A stretch of 12,476 nt of DNA from Hamiltosporidium magnivora. Taxonomy: Eukaryota; Microsporidia; Dubosqiidae. The stretch spans positions 1 through 12,476 of the forward strand of contig PITI01000434.1 in the NCBI GenBank assembly GCA_004325065.1, written 5' to 3'. A program made the position numbers and the translations under genes. Each line of letters begins with the position of its first letter. The stretch's first letter is position 1. Of the stretch, positions 1 to 8,189 are shown piece by piece. Below the pieces are notes generated by a model. It was not told the origin of the DNA. It saw only the letters and a list, made by a program, of their open reading frames with translations, and ran no database searches.

Positions 1-776
1 AATTTTTTCTAACAGTGTAGCGTATGTGAAACCATGGCTTTATATAATAGACATTCATATCTCGATTGCAAAACATAATACGAATATGTGTAAATATAAT
101 TCAAGAATATTTCACCATATATATAATGTCTTTTTTCTTTTGACTTTTTAGATATAGAACATAGCTTCGAGCCTGTTTCGGCAGAATGAATCAAATTTTT
201 ATTGGTAAAGATGAATACTCGTCGACTGGTTTTAGTTTACTATTTGCTTTTGCTGTCGTATTTAGGCCAGTATACAATGATATACGAAATAATGTTGAAA
301 TTATCGTTGTATTTTTTTAGACCTTATCAAGAAAAGGCCATAATCGTTTCTTAAATATTTTTTTCGATTATCCTTTACGTTTCCTATATATAACTTTTTT
401 ATTTTATTTTCTTTTGATCAGTGGTATATTTTGACTTGTAGTAAAAACTTTTGTCTTTTTCGTTGCAAATTTTGGACTTTTTGCCTTTAATATTTACAGT
501 TCAATCTCAGTTACACAAAATCGATAACTAAAAAAAATTTGCCAACAAAAACAGCTAAGTCCAAGCTCAGTGAAACATTTTAAAAATACATCGTCATTAT
601 GCCCTAAGAATTAAGGCAAATTTGCTTGAATTTTCTTAAGCGAATTTTTTTGATGTATCAGAAATATATATTTTATTTTGTTTAAGCTACCAGCGAAAAA
701 TTGTTTTAATCATCTGCTTTAAAATCCTTATTCTTAACTATGAAATATGATATAATTTTAGCATGTATACTATATT
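1..776. other. AT-rich spacer without a supportable gene
   Basis: No gene is supported here. A minus-strand open stretch at 9-194 (61 codons from its ATG) has no recognisable domain and is within the length expected by chance at this composition. The region is mostly A/T runs with scattered G+C near 170-260. One imperfect inverted repeat (604-640) is listed separately. No promoter or RNA gene was recognised. Confidence 0.6.
604..640. repeat. Imperfect inverted repeat (hairpin)
   Basis: CTAAGAATTAAGGC on the left faces GCTTGAATTTTCTTAAG on the right across a central AAATTT. The inner GC-AAATTT-GC is a perfect palindrome, and the outer arms pair with a two-base slip and two mismatches. The arms are A/T-dominated, so chance is a fair explanation. 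There is no sign of a mobile element around it. Confidence 0.35.
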
Positions 777-1076
777 TTAAAACATTTGATACCCAATTTG
801 AATGGATTTTACTGATTTCGTTAACAATAATATATGTGCAAATAGTCTAGCGGTAAAGATATCAAAATTTACTTTTAGAGTGCTGGCTCGTTCTTCGGTT
901 GCTGCACTTTTTATCTTTCGTATAAGAAAGTTTTCGTTGGCTGACAACAACCAATCCAAAGAATAATGTCTACAAAACTCTATAACCAGGCAAAGATATA
1001 ATTCACGCATGATTTTGTTCCATCTGTAGAAAAAAGACTGAGATAAAAAAAATTTAAGTATAATTTGTTGTTTTAG
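777..1076 (-). other. Exon-like open frame, unidentified
   Basis: The minus strand is open for 99 codons from 1076 to a stop at 777-779; the first ATG is at 1010. No known family is recognised. The product would include the stretch HYSLDWLLSANENFLIRKIK, and no signal peptide or catalytic motif is visible. G+C is higher here (about 840-1010) than in the flanks. A pyrimidine-rich tract ending in TTTTTTCTACAG lies just upstream, so an exon starting at 1023 is possible. A donor-like GTAAAT at 872-867 would make it 151 nt (873-1023). A frame this long is expected roughly once in four such windows by chance. It could therefore be a lone exon, a decayed transposon piece or noise. The same DNA carries a tRNA-like shape on the plus strand (836-911). 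Confidence 0.2.
836..911 (+). other. tRNA-like fold with T run, probably a decayed or chance tRNA/SINE head
   Basis: A 72-nt stretch (836-907) can be laid out at tRNA spacing. GTGCA at 836-840 pairs with TGCAC at 903-907. TA is followed by a four-pair D stem (GTCT 845-848, AGAT 857-860) closing the loop AGCGGTAA, which has the GG pair typical of a D loop. The segment fits the pol III A-box pattern. An anticodon-like loop ATTTACT (867-873) has T at position 33 over a stem with one mismatch. Five T residues follow at 908-912. Against it, the T arm does not pair and the B-box match (around 890) is poor, and only five of seven acceptor pairs form. A functional tRNA is not supported. A degenerate tRNA-derived SINE or coincidence is more likely. 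Confidence 0.13.
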
Positions 1077-1781
1077 TCATCAATTTTAAGTTTAAACTGT
1101 GGTAATTAAAAGTAATTTTTATATTCACGAGATTATGCAGTATTAAACTCTCAAAACAACAAATACAGACAATTATCAAACCACGAAAAATCCTAAAATG
1201 TTTGAGAACAGAAAAAATGAGATCACATAATGTCTAATGAATCCAAACCACAACAGATAATATGTATATATTTTCTAGTGACAATTTTTAAGGCATATGA
1301 TCCTAAATAAATAATATATCAAACTTTTTATTTAAAAATATATTGGTATGAATTATATTTAGAAGTTTCATAGTTTCAAGCAAACCTACAAATTTTAACT
1401 TCATTTGAGCAAGATTCTTTCTTACTTTGATTTAAAAATGTTTGCAATGCTTTCTAGGAATCTAGTTCAGCAAGTTAAAATTTTAATGATTTTGAATTAA
1501 GATTTCTCTTGTTTATAAATTGGTTATTTCTTTACTATATTTTACACTTTTATCAATATTTTGAAAATAAATTTTAAATTTTTAAGTAATACATTAAACA
1601 TATTTTGATATTATAAATATTTTTTTACAAATTTTTTACTAATATTAATATTTTTTTAGCGATGAATAAAAAGTGTATGTAACAAATTTTTAATCCGTTT
1701 TTCAAATATTAGTCATATCATTGATATTACACACCGAATGATTCTATATTTGACAATTTTATGCTATAGATGCTTTCCTAT

Positions 1782-1849
1782 AAGACTATATTAATTTAAG
1801 ACTTATAATAAATACTAAATTTAATTAATAAGACTTATCAAATTTAATT
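1782..1849. repeat. Degenerate direct repeats (about three copies)
   Basis: Three units start with AAGACT. They are AAGACTATATTAATTT (1782-1797), a longer unit at 1798-1826 beginning AAGACTTATAATAAATACT and ending AAATTTAATT, and AAGACTTATCAAATTTAATT (1830-1849). Units two and three share both ends and differ by a nine-base internal segment. This looks like local duplication followed by an indel. No coding role is visible. Confidence 0.45.
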
Positions 1850-2335
1850 GAATATTTCTTTTCAACTTTGACTGCAACTTACAAATAAATATTAGAAATA
1901 TGTGATGCATTTAAGTGTATACCTAATTTATAGATCAGTCTTAAATTTTGCAAAAATTTATGTCTGATTCTAATAACGAGATCTATACAGAATATAGTAT
2001 ATAATTTTTTTATTTGCTCGTAAGTATCAATAGTAGAAAGTTTCTATGTTTTCTAGAAAATTTTAAAATATTAAGGTTAAATTAAAAAACTAAATTTCGA
2101 GATTGATTTCGAAAAATATTTTATTTTATCGAAATACTTTCGAAAAAATGCGTCAATATTAAAAAGTTACATATTTCTGGTCTTTCAATTACTTAAATAG
2201 ATGCGTTAAGCAGCTAAAACTATATCGAGATGATTTGATTTCGCTTTTTGCATTCTATAAGAATTAAATATTTTAGATGTGCTAAGAAAAAAACGAATCT
2301 TATACATATCTTACGCTAAATTTGAGTGTGGATTT

Positions 2336-2378
2336 GAATTTTCTCAAATCAAATAGAATAATTCTAGTCAGAAAATTC
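2336..2378. repeat. Inverted repeat GAATTTTCT / AGAAAATTC
   Basis: GAATTTTCT at 2336-2344 is matched exactly by AGAAAATTC at 2370-2378 with a 25-nt spacer. The spacer itself holds the small palindrome AGAATAATTCT. The arms are short and AT-rich, so this could be chance. Confidence 0.35.
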
Positions 2379-2602
2379 TAAAAATTAAATATAAATTTCT
2401 AGCCAAATATATAATCTTCAGATTTTGATTACATCTCTAAAATTAACTTATATTCTTTGCAAGATGTAATATTTAACCCAAAAAAAATTGCTGATAAATT
2501 AAAATTTAACGTTTTAAATTTTTTATAACATTTATTCCCTCAACTTATTATTCTAGTCTCAAAGATAGATGATTTTCGCTATATTCTGTCGACAAATCAT
2601 AA

Positions 2603-2737
2603 TTTCAACAAAACAGAACTGAAATTTCCGATAGAACAATTTTAGTTTTTTATATAATAACTAATAATAGGGTGCTCGATACGTATGAAGTGATTGAGAC
2701 AAGGTATATCGTAAAAAAAGAAAGAATCGGATGTTAA
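2603..2737 (+). other. Short coding-like stretch, unidentified
   Basis: The plus strand is open for 44 codons before TAA at 2735-2737. The last half, from RVLDTYEVIETRYIVKKERI onward, lies in a small pocket of higher G+C (about 2669-2732) and has ordinary-looking residue use. There is no ATG-led ORF of useful length and no family is recognised. It may be a fragment of an eroded coding sequence; chance is not excluded. Confidence 0.12.
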
Positions 2738-2755
2738 TTATATGGATTTTAAAAA

Positions 2756-2968
2756 CTAAAACAGATTTTTTAAATCGTAGGTTTGATTGTTAATTTTGTC
2801 TACATATATTGGGTATTTTACCATGATTTTATTCTTAAGCGATGTTTTTCTTATGAGAGAAGCTAGGCTTATATCATTCCTAATAGTGTGACCGGGCGCA
2901 GATTTTATTTTCATTTCTGACATTATCATCATATAACTAGAATTTACTAATCCTAGCATGTACTTTAA
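2756..2968 (-). other. Exon-like open frame, unidentified
   Basis: The minus strand is open for 70 codons down to a stop at 2756-2758. The first ATG is at 2959, giving 67 residues. The most protein-like part is KSAPGHTIRNDISLASLIRK, encoded in a pocket of higher G+C at about 2850-2900. The downstream part becomes AT-biased (Lys, Asn, Ile, Tyr). A donor-like GTAAAA follows the codon for a late Met near 2822. No domain, signal peptide or catalytic motif was recognised. An eroded coding fragment or a chance ORF are both possible. Confidence 0.15.
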
Positions 2969-4038
2969 TTAATGTTTGAAAAATTTAGTTTGTTAAAACA
3001 ATTTCGAATTAAATAGAAATCAAATTGAAAATTTATTGAATTATGTTTATTAAATGACAATTATTTTAATATTGCTTTCATTTTTTCTGTGATTTCTTTT
3101 TAGGACATTTATGAGTTAAAGTGAATAGAATTTCATTGGTTTTCATGAATCAATTTATTTTAAAAAATTGACACTTTTTTTATTGTTTAATGTAAGTTAA
3201 TATGTTTTAGTATAGATTTATAATTAGCTTTCATTTTTGAATATTTTGTAAATTTCTGTTTTTATATATATTGTTGTGCTTTTAGAGTTTGGGTTTATAT
3301 TCCGTCACCCTATATAATTTAAAATCAATGATGGATTTTTTTTTAAAAAAATCATCTTTGTGCTCTATATGTAATGCTAGTATAAGAGTATTTTGTGCGT
3401 TTTTATTTTTTTTCAAAATTTACAAAGGTTTTTTTTTGTTTTGATTATTACATTTAGCCTTGATTTTGTTTTTATTGCAAATCAATCTGAGAATTTTTGG
3501 GCCGGATAATAATATAGATCAAAATTATGCCTTGATTATGTGATTTTACAAATTCTTGGGATTAAATTATGGCAGTGTGTGAATTTAATTTCAGAAGATT
3601 GATTGAAAAAAATTTATAAGATTTTAGCTTTAAAAAAATGCGTTTATTCATTTCACATTTATCTTTAATATTAATCTCGTGTAAATTTCAAAAACATTTT
3701 TTAAGAACCACTTTCTATTTTCAGAATTTTTATTAAATCTAGTTTAAAATAAGAGGTATGAAAGAATAGGGTTTTAATTCGAATCTCTTTGAGTTCTGCT
3801 TGTGAATCAAATTTCAATGTACAGATAAGAATTTCTATATAATAAAACAAGATGTTTGATTAAAACTTAAATTTATATTATTTTAAAAATGGGTTTAATT
3901 CCAATAAAATTAGATTGCGACATTGTTTCGAATCTATCGTAGTTTCGTTTTCTGTTGCGTTTTTTTTCTCTTGACAAATCTGAATAAAAACCAAAGAGCT
4001 AATTAAGTAGAAAACTGCAGTTCAACTTATTTTCATAT
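2969..4038. other. T-rich spacer
   Basis: No gene is seen. From about 3060 to 3480 the plus strand is markedly richer in T than in A. A strong splice-acceptor-like pyrimidine tract ending in TTTTTAG occurs at 3081-3103, but what follows is closed by stops within a few codons in all three frames. One short A/T hairpin is listed at 3331-3356. Confidence 0.55.
3331..3356. repeat. Short A/T hairpin
   Basis: GATGGATTTTTTTT is followed directly by AAAAAAATCATC. The arms pair apart from one unpaired base near the outer end. The core is a homopolymer T/A junction, so slippage is a sufficient explanation. Confidence 0.35.
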
Positions 4039-4067
4039 AGGTTTTTTAAGCAGGCAACTAAAAACCT
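4039..4067. repeat. Stem-loop AGGTTTTTTA / TAAAAACCT
   Basis: AGGTTTTTTA (4039-4048) pairs with TAAAAACCT (4059-4067) across a ten-base loop, AGCAGGCAAC, with one bulged T. The sequence runs directly into CCTTCGGAAG (4065-4074), which contains the small palindrome CTTCGGAAG. It lies 20 bases from a longer inverted repeat at 4088-4139, so the pair may belong to one folded unit. Confidence 0.5.
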
Positions 4068-4087
4068 TCGGAAGAAATAAAATAAGA

Positions 4088-4139
4088 GGGCTAGAAATAT
4101 CTAAGCTCTTTGCGCATTCAAATAGCTTATATCTAGCCC
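4088..4139. repeat. 52-nt imperfect inverted repeat (strong hairpin)
   Basis: GGGCTAGA (4088-4095) pairs perfectly with TCTAGCCC (4132-4139). Inside it AAGCT (4103-4107) pairs with AGCTT (4124-4128), and TTTG (4109-4112) with CAAA (4119-4122), leaving a six-base loop CGCATT. The left arm has a few extra bases, giving internal bulges. Seventeen base pairs with a G+C-rich outer clamp are unusual in this AT-rich setting. The size is short for an animal pre-miRNA. It could be a folded structural element, a small palindromic MITE remnant or a cruciform; no target-site duplication is evident. Confidence 0.6.
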
Positions 4140-5032
4140 AATCCGGCTTTTAAATCGCTCAATTTTACCAAATGCTAGCTCGATTTCCAGAAAAAAATGT
4201 TTTATCTATATTTTTTGGAGAAATATTTTTATCCGAAATATTGTATTAAATATCTTAATCGCGAGGTGTAAACTTTTCAATCTGAAGCCGTCAGGTTTTT
4301 TATACCATAAATTTTACTGTATTAGGTATTTTATACAACTTTCAATCTAAAAATATGATTTTTATTTTTTCATATAGTGGCATATATAAAAATTGGAGTT
4401 CTGGCTTAAACACCCGAGAGATTTTCATATTTTTCGCAAATATAGCTTCTATTGACGCTGATTTTCATTCCTATGTTTTTTACTTAGGAGTTTATTCGCT
4501 TTTACAAGGATACTTTTTTAGAAAACAACTATGAAAAATCCTAACCGTATGTACACTTTATACTCAACAAATATGAACTTGTTGCTAGTTCTTTTTTAAA
4601 AAGAGAAACTTTATATGTGCTGACTCGATGTTATTTGTTTAGGTTTAAGCGCAATAATAAAAAATACAACTTAGATAAAGGTGATTATATTTGAGAGAAC
4701 TATTATTTTATAAATAATTAGCAAATTAGATTTTCATGGTTATTACATAGCAAGACTTTTTATTAAATTTATCGTGAAAATTGCATACTTTTCGTTTTAG
4801 TTAGTGTTTCTCGCTTCTTTTAAAATTTATAGTTTGATTTCTAGGAGCGACTATTCAGTTTATGTAAAAATCTAAACTTATAGGTTGTTATTGGCGTTCT
4901 ATTTATGTGCCTCTATCATATATAATTTTTTTTGGTAAAATCACATATTTCATTTAAACGCATGCCAATCATTATTAGATTGAGCTAAAGTACAACTTTT
5001 CATTTGTCAATATCAGATTTTAAAAAATCGAT
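4140..5032. other. Spacer with one chance-length open frame
   Basis: The plus strand is open for 82 codons at 4286-4534, with an ATG at 4355 giving 59 residues. The predicted peptide is rich in Phe, Ile, Tyr and Ser with no recognised domain. About one frame of this length is expected by chance in a window of this composition, so it is not called as a gene. The rest is AT-rich with no visible structure. Confidence 0.5.
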
Positions 5033-5116
5033 CACATCGGGATGTGTCCGGATGAAAGATTACGGTTTTGCTGTCTTCCCGATCCTGGTTGCCAGAACCT
5101 AGGCCTTAAAGAGTAA
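5033..5116 (+). other. Isolated G+C-richer island with a 24-codon Cys-rich ORF
   Basis: This 84-base stretch has a clearly higher G+C than its surroundings. It opens with a hairpin, CACATC-GG-GATGTG (5033-5046). An ATG at 5042 starts a 24-codon frame ending at TAA 5114-5116, which includes RFCCLPDPGC and has four Cys in all. GGTT at 5087-5090 and AACC at 5096-5099 can form a second small stem. On the minus strand one frame is also open through the island (about 28 codons). It may be a short exon, a fragment of a mobile element or a structured RNA; none is established. No flanking repeats mark its edges. Confidence 0.25.
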
Positions 5117-6344
5117 AGAATAATCTAAAATACTCTGTTTTCCATGTTCTTTCAAGGTCAAAGCTTAATGTAAAAAGTAAATTGAAGATCTTCGAAATGT
5201 AAGATCGTAATGATATTTCTTCAAAAATATGTTATCATTAATTTTCAGAAAATTATTTATTTCTGAATATATTTTAAGTTCTTTTCACGATGTATATGCA
5301 CCATGTACCTTCTCTAAATAGGGTTAGGCAGAAAAATCAAAACATGTTAGAACCAGTGTAAATAAAAGTTATAGTTGCCTGGTCTTTTTGTTTTCTATGA
5401 ATATATTTTTTATGTCTTTCATAAATATTTTTGAATAAGGTTAAAATCGAGCAAAATAATTTGGTTTAAGTTTGACTTAATTAAATATGTATGTTTATCA
5501 ACATATAGGCTTCATGTTTTCGAAAGCGAAGGTACATATCGTACACAATTTACTTGTTGTATAGGCAGTCTTAGGCTCAGCGTAAATTTAAAAGCATTTT
5601 ATGGTTTTTGGTAGACTCTACAATAATTTCAATTTTGAAATGAATATTCTTTAAACAATTTTGGTCGTACACATTTAGAGTTTTATAAGCAGATAATATG
5701 TAATTCGCAGAACCTTAACGTCTAATTTCTTAATTAAAAAACATTATGTCGTAATTTATATTTGCTTACAGATATTAATCGAAGATATCAATTTCTAATA
5801 TAATAAAGAAATTTAGAAAATTCTAAGAGCTTTGAGATAAAAATAAAAATACATCGATTTTTACGGCTTATCATTGTGAATAAATTTATATTATGTAGAA
5901 AACCAGCATTATAATGAATATTATTCTTTTATGTGTTTTAAGCAGATTTTAAAATATATGGGCTAGAATTATCGTTTCTTCATGCTTCTTTGCATTTTTT
6001 AAATGAAAAGTTAAATTTTATCTTAGTAATTCATTTGTTCAGATTGCCGCTATTATGTTAATTTCATATTAGATCAAATAATTAAATAATGGCATTACTC
6101 TTCTACATCTTATATAGAAGATAACAGCTAATTTTTAATATATAGATTCAATCAAGCATTCATTTTTCTCATAACTTCACAGAATAATTTGTTTGTTCAG
6201 TTTTAGTTAAATCATACAATTTTATTATTTGTGTTTCGACGGAAAAGTGGTTGATCTCGTTTTTATGAGCTGTGGAAAGAGAATCTTTGATCCCCGGTAA
6301 CATTTTTGGTTTACGTTTTTATCTTTGCAATTATTTTTATCTGG
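5117..6344. other. AT-rich spacer
   Basis: No gene is supported. A pocket at 6237-6295 is open for about 30 plus-strand codons ending in MSCGKRIFDPR before a stop, where a donor-like GGTAACA overlaps the stop codon. This is too short to call. A near-palindrome, ATCTTATATAGAAGAT, lies near 6107-6122. Confidence 0.5.
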
Positions 6345-6379
6345 TTTTTTAACTGTAGTGTTCTCATTACAGTAAAAAA
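6345..6379. repeat. Long-stem hairpin with four-base loop
   Basis: TTTTTT (6345-6350) plus ACTGTAGTG (6352-6360) pairs with CATTACAGT (6365-6373) plus AAAAAA (6374-6379). The stem has fifteen pairs, including one G-U type pair and one bulged A, closed by a TTCT loop. The inner nine pairs are not homopolymeric, which makes this a stronger hairpin than most in the window. Its function is unknown. Confidence 0.5.
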
Positions 6380-6480
6380 TTTATGATGTATGGTCATTAC
6401 TAGTGTTTAAAACTTTAGGCAGATTCTTAGTATTATATGGAATAAATACAGTAAAATAATTTCGTATTTTCAGATGAATC

Positions 6481-6503
6481 GGTTTTTTTAAGCTTAAAAA
6501 ACC
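6481..6503. repeat. Near-perfect palindrome GGTTTTTTT-AAGCTT-AAAAAACC
   Basis: The 23-base segment is a palindrome around AAGCTT with a single extra T in the left arm, and a run of six T follows. It resembles a bacterial terminator in shape, but nothing else in the window is bacterial, so that reading is not adopted. Confidence 0.45.
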
Positions 6504-6802
6504 TTTTTTATACTTCATTCATAGATGTTATTTTCAAGAACTCATTACGTTTAATCTCGCTTTCTGTAAAAAAAATAAATCTTGACAACACAGCTTTGTA
6601 TGATAGTATAATGCTTGACTTCAATACCGCTTTTTTGCATAATTTTATCAGAGATTTTAACTTGTAAATATACAAGTCTTCTAAATTCTAAATTTCAGTA
6701 CTTCATTGTCTCAGTCAATTTATATACGTCAAAATATGATTTGGAGTTAAATCTATTCAAATGTATATTATTTTTCAAATACGCTTTCATTATATAACTT
6801 AA

Positions 6803-7088
6803 AGCCTAACTTCAATAATATTATCGCAGGGTATTGAAATCTTTGTCTTTGATGCCAGTGACTGTTTTTTTAATGAAAAATTTAGACGAATAAAACACAG
6901 CAATTCTATTTTATATTGAGAAACGCTTTGATTGGTACGAGCTATGCGGCATACATTTATAAATATACCTAATCGATCTAGTTGAATGAAAATGGGTTTC
7001 AATTAAGGCATTTTTCAACAATAATAAGGCGCAGGAAATCCGGAATAGGCTTAACGTTCCAAACTTAATAGAGAATAATATATTATAA
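6803..7088 (+). pseudogene. Possible eroded coding fragment in two frames, unidentified
   Basis: The first stretch (6803-6919) is open for 38 codons and includes GIEIFVFDASDCFFNEKFRR. The same frame continues with stops at 6917, 6929 and 6980. A second frame is open at 6990-7088 for 32 codons and includes KAQEIRNRLNVPNLIENN. Joining the two would need a frameshift near 6985. The G+C is somewhat higher than in the flanks, and two minus-strand frames (6799-7002, 6911-7102) cover the same DNA as likely shadows. The DASD string recalls the RNase H region of LTR retroelement polyproteins, but four residues are not evidence enough to assign a family. It could be an old retroelement fragment or chance. 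Confidence 0.2.
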
Positions 7089-7804
7089 GATATAAATTGC
7101 AAAATCTTAAAAAATATAGATTTTTATGGCTTAACTAATATCAATGATGGCATTTGAACTAAATAGTTCGAAATATAATGAAAATTTAAGGATTTATATA
7201 CAAAAAGAAGATGATTATCCAAAATAAGGCTCTAATATTTAAATGCAGCCCGAATCGTAAAATAGCTTTTATTTTTTCTAAATATATACAAGCTAGTAAC
7301 TAGAAAATCTGATATGTGAAAAAAATATAGACTTTAAAAAGATAGAAAACCATTCACCTTTGTTAAATTATTACAATTAATTTGCTTCTGATTTCCTTTA
7401 TGAAGAAAATAAATTTCAAATGCATTTTTCTGATGGTAATTTTTTGTATGCTTGAGAAAATATATGTGCGTTTACAAGTTATTTTTTTGAAAAGATTATA
7501 AATTAAACATGTATTATTGTACATGATTGATGTATTGTTGAAGTAAGAAACGCTATATTTGCATAGGAAAAACAATATAAATATTTTAAATGCGGATATC
7601 TTGAAAAAGCATTTCTGTCATAAGCTACGGAAAAGTAAATATGATCTTTTCTGCACAAATTAATATAATGAACCGACCTATCTTATAATATAAGTTATTC
7701 TTAAAACTAATTCAGATTTTACGGACACCTCAATAGCTTTCTTGAATGCAATTAAAGGTTTTCCAGTTTATATGAAAACAAAATTGCGTTTAAATGTAAA
7801 AAAA
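7089..7804. other. AT-rich spacer
   Basis: No gene is supported. A minus-strand 70-codon frame at 7363-7575 is Phe/Ile/Lys/Asn-rich, as expected from composition alone. A small perfect stem, CATGTA-TTATTG-TACATG, lies at 7508-7525. Confidence 0.55.
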
Positions 7805-7867
7805 CGACTGAACGGATATGAAATTATAAAAATCGCGAATTCTAAAGCGGATATATCCGTCAGTCCG
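7805..7867. repeat. Inverted repeat with ~15-bp arms
   Basis: CGACTGAACGGATAT (7805-7819) faces ATATCCGTCAGTCCG (7853-7867), which pair with a one-base indel around ACTGA(A)CGGATAT. The spacer is 33 bases. The right arm overlaps a perfect 12-bp palindrome, CGGATATATCCG (7848-7859). The arms have much higher G+C than the surroundings. It may be the terminal repeats of a tiny palindromic element or a cruciform; no flanking target duplication was found. Confidence 0.5.
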
Positions 7868-7877
7868 AAAATTAAAA

Positions 7878-7901
7878 TATTCTATTTGATTTTGTAGAAT
7901 A
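7878..7901. repeat. Short inverted repeat TATTCTA / TAGAATA
   Basis: Seven-base perfect arms (7878-7884, 7895-7901) lie around a ten-base loop, eleven bases after the 7805-7867 inverted repeat. The proximity is notable, but the arms are short and AT-rich. Confidence 0.35.
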
Positions 7902-8056
7902 GAATACCACCAAATATGTAAATTGTGATTTTTTTTATAGATATAAAGTCTTTCTTATAATTTTTTGTTTCAATTAAGGGACTATTAGAAAAAATAAGCA
8001 TATGATCAATTTAATTCATTAGATTCTTAGTTAAAAATATTTTAAGTTATTTTTTT

Positions 8057-8096
8057 AATATCATTTCATATTTTTCAACATCATTTCATCTTTTTT
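8057..8096. repeat. Two-copy 20-bp tandem duplication
   Basis: AATATCATTTCATATTTTTC (8057-8076) is followed directly by AACATCATTTCATCTTTTTT (8077-8096), with 17 of 20 positions identical. The second copy leads into TTTTTTTAGCGA, a 12-mer that also occurs at about 1650-1661. It lies just beyond the 3' end of the eroded minus-strand coding frame. Confidence 0.55.
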
Positions 8097-8189
8097 TAGC
8101 GAAGCACATCATATTTATTATCCGTTTCGGTTGATAGAATTATAGGTACGGCTATTTTTTTAGTCAGATTTTCACAGCTGTTGTCGTTA

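Larger units (their letters stand above)
1077..2602. other. AT-rich spacer
   Basis: I see no gene here on either strand. The stretch is dominated by A/T runs, with a degenerate direct repeat (1782-1849) and an inverted repeat (2336-2378) listed separately. Around 2085-2150 the hexamer-like TTCGAAA/TCGAAA occurs several times within about 65 bases, without a regular period. Confidence 0.6.

Noticed and set aside
3081..3110. Plus-strand exon after the pyrimidine tract ending TTTTTAG
   Set aside because: All three frames close within a few codons and no donor of matching phase follows.
4286..4534. 82-codon plus-strand open frame (ATG at 4355) as a membrane protein
   Set aside because: About one frame of this length is expected by chance. 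Its hydrophobicity follows from T-rich codons and no family or splice structure supports it.
6481..6510. Rho-independent terminator (palindrome plus T run)
   Set aside because: The arms are nearly all A/T, there is no upstream gene, and nothing else in the window is bacterial.
6615..6797. 60-codon plus-strand ORF
   Set aside because: Phe/Ile/Leu/Tyr-rich as expected from T-rich DNA, of chance length, with no motif and no conserved context.
6803..6919. RNase H domain of an LTR retroelement, from DASD
   Set aside because: Only four residues match. The expected following Gly-containing segment and later acidic residues are not seen.
7100..7175. Mitochondrial-type tRNA around ATGGCTTAACTAAT and GTTCGAAAT
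   Set aside because: The A-box lacks the GG pair, and no acceptor, anticodon or T stem could be formed at workable spacing.
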